Below, one piece after another: positions 54,916 through 60,389 of a DNA stretch of 60,389 nt. The notes under the pieces were generated by a model, which ran no database searches, was not told the origin of the DNA, and was given only the letters and a program-made list of their open reading frames with translations. How positions within the stretch are numbered: position 1 is the stretch's first letter; each line of letters starts with the position of its first letter. The position numbers and the translations under genes were made by a program. This DNA comes from Mesorhizobium sp. M7A.F.Ca.US.006.01.1.1 (GTDB lineage Bacteria > Pseudomonadota > Alphaproteobacteria > Rhizobiales > Rhizobiaceae): NCBI RefSeq assembly GCF_003997935.1, contig NZ_RZQL01000009.1:1-60389 (forward strand). Reading direction: 5' to 3'.

Positions 54916-55788
54916 ATGAGCGATTTCAATCTGAGTGCGTTTTCGGAAGCCATCGCCGATCTCGCCGCCACGGCAGCGCCGGCGACGGCGAGTTTCGCCA
55001 CGCATCATCATCGCACGGCCACCGCCTTTCACTGGCGCGACGGCTATTTCGTCACCGCCGAAGAGGCTGTCGAGGCCGGCGAGGAGATCGAGCTGGTGTT
55101 GACCTCGGGCGAGACGGTGAAGGCCGAACTGATTGGTCGCGATCCTTCAACGGGCGTCGCCCTGCTGAAGCCCGCTGACGCGACTACAGCGCCTGCGCTG
55201 GCCAAGGCGGATGCGGTGCGGCCGGGCAACATCGCCATTGCCATCGGCAACAGCCAGGGTTCCGCTTTGGCCGTCTCAGGTTCGGTCGGCGAAGTCGGTC
55301 CGGCCTGGCGCTCGATGCGCGGCGGCACCATCGACCGGCGCATCAATCTTGCCGTCGGCGCCGGCGGCCGTTTCGAGGGCGGCCCGGTTCTCGACGCCAA
55401 GGGTGCGCTGATCGGCATGCTGCTGTTCGGACCGCGCTACCGGGCGCTGGTCATGCCTTACGAGACGATCGAGCGGGCGGTTGCGACCCTCCGTGAGAAA
55501 GGCCATGTCGCGCGCGGCTATCTCGGCGCCGGCCTGCATCCGGTGCGCGACCGCAACGCGCACGGCGCGATGGTGATGAGTCTCGATGACGACGGTCCCG
55601 CCAAGGCCGCCGGTCTCTCTCTCGGCGATATCATCGTGGCGTGGAATGGCGAGGCGGTGCATGGCCCGCGTGACCTGATCCGCAGGCTCGGACCGGACAG
55701 TGCCGGCGCTTTGGTGACGCTCGGCCTGGTGCGCGGCGGCGAACGGCGCGATGTCGCGCTGACCATCGGCGAAAAGCCGCTGAGCTGA
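54916..55788 (+). CDS. HtrA-like pseudoprotease with PDZ domain
   Basis: 290 residues with aggagat before the ATG. It has the same trypsin-plus-PDZ layout as its neighbour but all three catalytic residues are replaced by alignment: His to Glu50 (FVTAEEAV), Asp to Gly80 (PSTGVALL), Ser to Glu154 (RFEGGPVL). GNIAIAIGNSQGSALAVSGS and the PDZ part (GAMVMSLDDDGPAKAAGLSL, then GDIIVAWNGEAV) stay well conserved. It is open and clearly maintained, so it is likely a non-catalytic partner or sensor. The LuxR gene follows 8 bp later. Confidence 0.85.
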   Translation: MSDFNLSAFSEAIADLAATAAPATASFATHHHRTATAFHWRDGYFVTAEEAVEAGEEIELVLTSGETVKAELIGRDPSTGVALLKPADATTAPALAKADAVRPGNIAIAIGNSQGSALAVSGSVGEVGPAWRSMRGGTIDRRINLAVGAGGRFEGGPVLDAKGALIGMLLFGPRYRALVMPYETIERAVATLREKGHVARGYLGAGLHPVRDRNAHGAMVMSLDDDGPAKAAGLSLGDIIVAWNGEAVHGPRDLIRRLGPDSAGALVTLGLVRGGERRDVALTIGEKPLS

Positions 55789-55796
55789 GGGCATCC

Positions 55797-56417
55797 ATGG
55801 ACACGCTCACCAGCGACCGGATCATGCATGACGGTGCCGTCTCGCGGCGGCTGGTGGTGCTGATTGCGCTTGGCGATGCGTCACGCGCCGAGCGCCTGGC
55901 GGCCTCGCTGGCCGCTAGCGACGACCTGTTGCCGGTGGTGGCCGGCAGGGCCGACGTCGCCATCGTTGACGACCGGAGCGGTGAGGCGGTGCCGGCCTCC
56001 ATTCCAAGGGTGCTGCTGTCGGGACGCGGCGACGAGCGGCGTGAGGTGTTGGCCGTCATGCCGGTGGGCGCGGACGATCTGTTGATCGCTGCAGCAGTGC
56101 GGCTGGCCGCGGCCGGCTATCGGGTATCGGGCGAGCGCGGAATCGGACGTCATGAGGATTTCCGTGCCGGCGATGGCGAGCCGTTCGAAGATGAAACCTC
56201 CGACGAGCATGCCGTCCGGCCTTCGCTGTCGCCGCGCGAGGCGGAAGTGCTGGCGCTGCTGGCCGAGGGTGCGCCCAACAAGGTGATCGCGCGGCGGCTC
56301 AACATTTCCGTGCACACCGCGAAGTTTCATGTCGCCGCAATCCTGATCAAGCTCGGTGCCGCCAACCGCACCGACGCGATTGCCATTGCGATGCGGCAGG
56401 GGCTGGTGCTCGTTTAA
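55797..56417 (+). CDS. LuxR-type response-regulator-like protein
   Basis: 206 residues, in an operon with the pseudoprotease (8-bp gap). The C-terminal HTH is LSPREAEVLALLAEGAPNKV, then IARRLNISVHTAKFHVAAIL. The N-terminal half resembles a receiver domain (VVLIALGDASRAERLAASLA, then VAIVDDRSGE) but lacks a clear phospho-acceptor with its surroundings, so it may be an atypical receiver. No histidine kinase is adjacent. Confidence 0.85.
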   Translation: MDTLTSDRIMHDGAVSRRLVVLIALGDASRAERLAASLAASDDLLPVVAGRADVAIVDDRSGEAVPASIPRVLLSGRGDERREVLAVMPVGADDLLIAAAVRLAAAGYRVSGERGIGRHEDFRAGDGEPFEDETSDEHAVRPSLSPREAEVLALLAEGAPNKVIARRLNISVHTAKFHVAAILIKLGAANRTDAIAIAMRQGLVLV

Positions 56418-56528
56418 TCCTTAAACCCTACGCTGCGTAACTCGGTGTCCAGCGTGTCGGGTCTTGCGCTGTGGTCGCCTGCCGCGCAAAGCTTCGCGCC
56501 TGTTGTGTTGCAAGGGAGGCGCAAGGAA

Positions 56529-57395
56529 ATGTCGCTCAAGGGAAAGACGCTGTTCATCTCCGGCGGATCGCGCGGCATCGGGCTGGCGATCGCGTTGCGC
56601 GCCGCGCGTGACGGCGCCAATGTGACGATCGCGGCCAAGACCGCCGAACCGCATCCGAAGCTGCCGGGCACGATCTATAGCGCTGCCGAAGAGATCGAGA
56701 AGGCCGGCGGCAATGCGCTGCCTGTTTTGTGCGACATCCGTGAGGAGGCACAGGTGGCCGAGGCGGTCGCCAGGACCGTGGAAAAGTTCGGCGGCATCGA
56801 CATCTGCGTCAACAATGCCAGCGCCATCCAACTCACCGGCACGCTGGAGACCGACATGAAGCGCTACGACCTGATGCATCAGATCAACACGCGCGGTACC
56901 TTCCTGGTGTCCAAAATGTGCATTCCGCACCTGAAGTTGGACGGAAACCCTCACATCCTGAATCTGGCACCGCCGCTCGACATGAAGGCCAAGTGGTTCA
57001 AAAACCACGTCGCCTACACGATGGCCAAATTCGGCATGTCGATGTGCACGCTGGGCATGAGTGCGGAGTTCGCCAAGGACGGCATCGCGGTCAATTCGCT
57101 GTGGCCGATCTCGACCATCGACACGGCGGCGGTGCGCAATCTGCTCGGTGGGGCAACCGTAGCGGCGATGAGCCGTTTGCCCGACATCATGGCCGATGCC
57201 GCGCATGCCATTTTCATGCGGCCGGCGCGCGAAGCGACCGGCAATTTCTACATCGACGAAGAGGTGCTGCGCGCCGAGGGCGTCAGCGATTTCTCGATCT
57301 ATGCGCCTGATGCGACCGGGCCACTAGCCGGCGACTTTTTTGTCCCTGACGAGGTGTTTGCGAATTCGACGACGAACGTCAAAGGCATCTACTAG
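56529..57395 (+). CDS. SDR oxidoreductase, HSDL2-like
   Basis: 288 residues from the ATG at 56529 (aagga upstream). Cofactor loop SGGSRGIG, NNAS, and YTMAKFGM supplies the YxxxK pair. KTAEPHPKLPGTIYSAAEEI is the hallmark of hydroxysteroid-dehydrogenase-like protein 2. The natural substrate is unknown; the family is implicated in fatty-acid metabolism in eukaryotes. Confidence 0.93.
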   Translation: MSLKGKTLFISGGSRGIGLAIALRAARDGANVTIAAKTAEPHPKLPGTIYSAAEEIEKAGGNALPVLCDIREEAQVAEAVARTVEKFGGIDICVNNASAIQLTGTLETDMKRYDLMHQINTRGTFLVSKMCIPHLKLDGNPHILNLAPPLDMKAKWFKNHVAYTMAKFGMSMCTLGMSAEFAKDGIAVNSLWPISTIDTAAVRNLLGGATVAAMSRLPDIMADAAHAIFMRPAREATGNFYIDEEVLRAEGVSDFSIYAPDATGPLAGDFFVPDEVFANSTTNVKGIY

Positions 57396-57532
57396 CTGAA
57401 TCAACCGCTGTCTGCGCCGCCCCTCATCCGCCTGCCGGCATCTTCTCCCCGTAAACGGCTACGGCATGTACACATCTCCAAGCAACTGGTCTTTGGCGAT
57501 AGGGTTGCATGGCAGGTTGGCGCATGCATTGT

Positions 57533-57765
57533 CTTATGCGGCGCTGGTCGACCCCCACTCCGTCTCGGCTTTGCCGAGCCACCTCTCCCCCGATCGACGG
57601 GGTAGAGGAAAGGCGCCAAGCTTTTGCCGTCAGCGCTCGTCCAGCAACGCTCCTTTCCTTTCCCTCCGGAGGGGGAAAGGTGGCGCTGCGAAGCAGCGAC
57701 GGATTGGGGGAACCACGTGGTAATCAGGCCTCGGGCCGATCAGTCACGCCAGTTGTGCATAGCGT
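57533..57765. repeat. Long intergenic repeat, copy 2, nested in another repeat
   Basis: Near-identical to the reverse complement of 6722-6968. It is flanked by two halves of a different hairpin repeat: cttctccccgtaaacgg (57442-57458) on its left and cacggggagaaggtgg (57776-57791) on its right. This looks like one repeat inside the loop of another. Confidence 0.8.
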
Positions 57766-57793
57766 AGACGTTTCACGGGGAGAAGGTGGCTGA

Positions 57794-58309
57794 TCACGCC
57801 TCGTCCTTCTTGCCTTTGCTGAGGCCCATCAGCCGGTCGATATAGGCGAGCATGAGCGCCGAGACGACGAAGGCGAGATGGATGATGGTCAGCCACATCA
57901 ACTGGTCGGTCGTGTAGGAGGACGAGTTCAAGAACACCTGCAAGAGGTGGATCGACGAGATGGCGACGATGGTCGAGGCAACCTTGACCTTCAGCGAACC
58001 GACATCGATGGTGCCCAGCCAGTGCACGCCGCCGTCCTGGTCATCGAAGCGGCTGACGAAATTCTCGTAGCCCGAGATGATGACCATCACCACCAGCGAT
58101 GCGACCAGCGCGGCATCGATCAGGCCGAGCATCTTCAGGATGGTGTCGGTGTCACCGAGCGTGAACGCCAGGGTAATGAACTCATAAAGCTTCTTGCCGA
58201 AGGACAGCGCATAGACGGCCAATGCCAGGGCCAGGCCGATATAGAAGACGACGAGCAGCCAGCGTGAAGCGAGAATGATCGATTCGATGGCGAGTTCGAG
58301 ACGCTTCAT
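57794..58309 (-). CDS. YqhA/UPF0114-family membrane protein
   Basis: 171 residues, four membrane segments. LASRWLLVVFYIGLALALAV, then LGLIDAALVASLVVMVIISG, and YENFVSRFDD match the TIGR00645 (YqhA) family. Function unknown. The gap upstream holds a minus-strand terminator and a structured RNA candidate. Confidence 0.93.
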   Translation of the reverse strand: MKRLELAIESIILASRWLLVVFYIGLALALAVYALSFGKKLYEFITLAFTLGDTDTILKMLGLIDAALVASLVVMVIISGYENFVSRFDDQDGGVHWLGTIDVGSLKVKVASTIVAISSIHLLQVFLNSSSYTTDQLMWLTIIHLAFVVSALMLAYIDRLMGLSKGKKDEA

Positions 58310-58377
58310 GGGATGATTCCGGCTGGTTATCTCTCAGACAATGGCCGTATTCGGCCAGGCCGCCACCGTTTGCAAGG

Positions 58378-58407
58378 CAAAAAACCCCGCCGAACAGGTC
58401 CGGCGGG
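58378..58407 (-). terminator. Strong intrinsic terminator, minus strand
   Basis: An 8-bp GC stem (ccccgccg with cggcgggg, 8-base loop), then TTTTTT on the minus strand. It ends the OmpA-gene transcript or the small RNA candidate. Confidence 0.85.
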
Positions 58408-58480
58408 GCTCAATGCGTCCCGCTGGAGTCGGGACGGGGCAGGGAACGCCCAGCACCGAATCTGGGGTGGCTGGGCTCGC
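58378..58480 (-). ncRNA. Candidate structured RNA ending in an intrinsic terminator
   Basis: Reading the minus strand, three stems follow one another: GCCCAGC/GCTGGGC (58448-58454 with 58470-58476), CGTCCCG/CGGGACG (58415-58421 with 58429-58435), then the terminator stem CCCCGCCG/CGGCGGGG (58384-58391 with 58400-58407) and a six-T tail. No frame with a ribosome site covers it. It may be a stand-alone small RNA, or a long 3' end of the OmpA-family gene. The 5' end is a guess. Confidence 0.4.
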
Positions 58481-58530
58481 GATTCAATGAGCCGTGTCTA
58501 ATGCCCGTACAATTCTTGTTGAACCCGTCA

Positions 58531-58565
58531 CATCCATCCACCCCCGGCGGTGCCGGGGATGGATG
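58531..58565 (-). terminator. Hairpin after OmpA-family gene
   Basis: A long stem from catccatcc and ccccggc on one side to gccgggg and atggatg on the other, 49 bp past the OmpA-gene stop. No T run, so it may be a 3' stability element. Confidence 0.5.
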
Positions 58566-58613
58566 CTTCTCGTGCCGATTCCACAAACCGGGTCATGGTT
58601 TTGAAATCATGAC

Positions 58614-60389
58614 CTAATTGTTGCTGGCCACCGGTGCCACCAGCGAGGTGATGCGGCGGATACCGACGCGCCGGTTCTCGCGGTTTGGCGCCGTCGTGTT
58701 GACCTTCAGATACTCCTCGCCATAACCCTGCGTCGTCAGGTTTTCCGGCGGGATGCCGAAGGCGTTGGTCAAGGCCTCCGCCACCGCTTCGGCGCGGCGG
58801 TCGGAAAGGGCCAGGTTAGCCTCCGGTGTACCGACCGCGTCGGTGTGACCTTCGATCAGGAAGGTCTCGGCCGGGTTCTTCTTCAACAGCTTCTCCATGG
58901 CCGTGGCGACGCCCTCGAGCTTCTGCACCTCGGTGTCGGAGATCGAGGCCGAGCCGAATTCGAAGTTGAGCGTGTCGAGATCGACGCGGCGTGCGATGTC
59001 GCGCACCCGGGCCGAACGCTTGACCTCGTCGATCGAGTAGAGGCGCTGGACCTTCTCGACCGGCGGCTGTTCGAGGAAAGTGTAGTAGTCGTCCGGATCC
59101 TCGACATCCTCGGAGTCCAGAATGTATTCCTCGCGCGGGATGGTCAGTCGCATCGGCGGCAGGTCATCGCCTGGATCGCGCCAGTCGTTGTCATCCTGAT
59201 AGTGCCGCTCGTCGACATAGCTCAGCACATATTCGCGTCCATCCGGCGCAATGCGCGAACGCTGGATGACGTCGCCATAGCGGTTGCGGATGGTGACGAT
59301 CTGGACACCGTTGTCACGCTCGACGATTTCCCGGGTGCGATTGCCCGAGAGATCCTCATAATAGACGTTCCTGGCGCCGCGGGTCATGCGCGGGGCGTCA
59401 TTGCTCTCGACGAATGTCTGATTGTTGAACTGCAGGATGACGCGGTCGCCGAGTTCCCTGACGACGTCGACGCCTTTCGGACGCCGGCGGTCACGGACGT
59501 TCTCATCGGGCGCACGCTCTACGCGCGTGCCCTTTTCCTCAGTCACCGGCGCGATCTTCTCGGGCTTGATCTCCTGCTGTGCGGCCTTGTCGTCGGTCGG
59601 AGGCGGGCCCTGATCGACGGGAGCGACCGCGGGCTTGCGACCCTGATCGCCGCCTTGCTGGGCATTCTGCCCACCATCTTGCTGCTCGCCATTCTGCTGG
59701 CCGTTCTTGTCGCCCCGTTTCCGGCCGCCGCCCTTGCGCTCGGCATCCTTCTGGCTGTCCAGAATGGGAGCGGCGTTGGGATCGACCGGCGCTTCGCCCT
59801 GTACCGGGTTTTCACCCTGGACAGGTGCTGCCGTCTCACCATTGGCTGGTTGTTCGCCTGTGGCAGGCTGCTCGCCAACGGTTTTTCTGTCACGCTTCTT
59901 CGTCGTGTCCTGAGGTTGCTCGCCCTGGGCCGCAGGCTGTTGCCCGGCAGGTGCCGTCGCCTCCCCAGCAGGAGCTTCCTTCGGCGTCGGGGCAACTTCA
60001 GGTTCGGCCTGCTGGTTCTTCTTGCGCGGCTTGGCCTGCTCGGCGGGCTGGTTGTCGTTGGCCGGTTCTGCCTGGCCGGCCGGTGCCTGCTCGGTCTGCT
60101 GCTGCTGGTCGCGCTTCTTCCTGCGCGGCTGCTGTTCCTCGGCGGGTGCTGCCTGTTCGGCGGGCGCCTGCTCGGTCTGCTGCTGCTGGTCGCGCTTCTT
60201 CCTGCGCGGCTGCTGTTCCTCGACGGGTGCTCCCTGTTCAGCTGGCGCCTGCTCGGTCTGCTGCTGGTCGCGCTTCTTCCTGCGCGGCTGCTGTTCCTCG
60301 GCGGGTGCTGCCTGTTCGGCGGGCGCCTGCTCGGTCTGCTGCTGCTGGTCGCGCTTCTTCCTGCGCGGCTGCTGTTCTTCGGCGGGTGC
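58614..60389 (-). CDS. OmpA-family outer-membrane protein with long charged repeat region (5' end beyond window)
   Basis: 591 residues visible, open to the right edge. The C-terminal OmpA domain is typical: LNFEFGSASISDTEVQKLEG, FLIEGHTDAVGTPEANLALS, then DRRAEAVAEALTNAF, which binds peptidoglycan. A DxxGNRT-like middle region (EDLSGNRTREIVERDNGVQI) follows the low-complexity half. That half is Gln/Lys/Glu/Pro/Ala-rich and ends with a roughly 28-residue tandem unit (EEQQPRRKKRDQQQQTEQAP). Its start codon and signal peptide lie outside the window. The unit may span the periplasm. Confidence 0.88.
   Translation of the reverse strand, partial: APAEEQQPRRKKRDQQQQTEQAPAEQAAPAEEQQPRRKKRDQQQTEQAPAEQGAPVEEQQPRRKKRDQQQQTEQAPAEQAAPAEEQQPRRKKRDQQQQTEQAPAGQAEPANDNQPAEQAKPRKKNQQAEPEVAPTPKEAPAGEATAPAGQQPAAQGEQPQDTTKKRDRKTVGEQPATGEQPANGETAAPVQGENPVQGEAPVDPNAAPILDSQKDAERKGGGRKRGDKNGQQNGEQQDGGQNAQQGGDQGRKPAVAPVDQGPPPTDDKAAQQEIKPEKIAPVTEEKGTRVERAPDENVRDRRRPKGVDVVRELGDRVILQFNNQTFVESNDAPRMTRGARNVYYEDLSGNRTREIVERDNGVQIVTIRNRYGDVIQRSRIAPDGREYVLSYVDERHYQDDNDWRDPGDDLPPMRLTIPREEYILDSEDVEDPDDYYTFLEQPPVEKVQRLYSIDEVKRSARVRDIARRVDLDTLNFEFGSASISDTEVQKLEGVATAMEKLLKKNPAETFLIEGHTDAVGTPEANLALSDRRAEAVAEALTNAFGIPPENLTTQGYGEEYLKVNTTAPNRENRRVGIRRITSLVAPVASNN
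60087..60389 (-). repeat. In-frame tandem repeat within OmpA-family gene
   Basis: About four units of 81-84 bp, each encoding EEQQPRRKKRDQQ(Q)QTEQAP then AEQAAPA. The units differ by a few bases and by one Gln codon, and all lengths are multiples of three. More copies may lie beyond the edge. Confidence 0.8.

Noticed and set aside
60087..60389. CRISPR-like regular repeats at the right end
   Set aside because: The units are adjacent, without unique spacers, are multiples of three, and encode a continuous charged protein segment.

Overview
The window reads as a chromosomal segment of a high-GC alphaproteobacterium, most likely a Mesorhizobium or close relative in the Rhizobiales. This is an inference from gene content (carA, GatB/YqeY, dnaG, rpoD, HlyU, RcnB-like and DUF2798 genes), from the many divergent regulator/effector pairs, and from the hairpin-forming intergenic repeats. 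There is no rRNA or tRNA gene to confirm it. No CRISPR array, transposase, integrase or phage structural gene was seen.

Layout. 1-12.9 kb: the 5' part of carB, a secreted SH3 protein, a phosphoesterase, then regulator/effector pairs (ArsR-MFS, MarR-SDR, LysE-LysR), a RibD-like reductase, a PCMT-like methyltransferase and the divergent mntH/mntR manganese pair. 12.9-19.5 kb: a large secreted CXXCH protein, a YpfJ-type metallopeptidase, a Tet-type efflux pump, carA (about 16.5 kb from carB, same strand) and a GatB/YqeY protein. 19.6-37 kb: an accessory-looking stretch with several small hydrophilic proteins, a LysR/hydrolase pair flanked by a gene and its decayed copy, a quinone reductase, an L,D-transpeptidase-like protein, an orphan DnaB-like ATPase, the oxyR/katG peroxide pair, a MerR-controlled Zn/Cd-type P-ATPase whose reading frame overruns its normal end, an MFS exporter, a Na/Pi cotransporter and an RcnB-like protein. 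37.4-41.8 kb: dnaG-rpoD, the most conserved core. 41.9-60.4 kb: GYD and DUF333 proteins, a histidine-rich DMT exporter with a DCC protein, PadR and HlyU regulators, a LolA-like/glycine-zipper envelope pair, a SLATT-like membrane protein, Lrp-AzlCD, AzoR-LysR, TetR-VOC, an HtrA protease facing a catalytically dead HtrA-like gene plus a LuxR regulator, an SDR, a YqhA protein and a repeat-rich OmpA-family gene that runs off the right end.

How the parts work together. Most of the window is sensing and detoxification: manganese (MntR/MntH), peroxide (OxyR/KatG), heavy metal (MerR/P-ATPase, perhaps RcnB and the His-rich exporter), quinone and electrophile stress (QOR, AzoR, VOC), and several effluxers each beside a regulator. 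In at least eight cases I can see an inverted or direct repeat in the shared promoter that is a plausible operator. The clearest is the MerR promoter with a 19-bp spacer at 31033-31063.

The loci most worth follow-up are the protease/pseudoprotease/LuxR cluster (53.8-56.4 kb), the structured RNA candidate at about 58.4 kb, the attenuator-like small transcript at 25.4 kb, the gene remnant at 21.86 kb, the overrunning P-ATPase frame, and the roughly 235-bp repeat present in inverted orientation at 6.7 and 57.5 kb.
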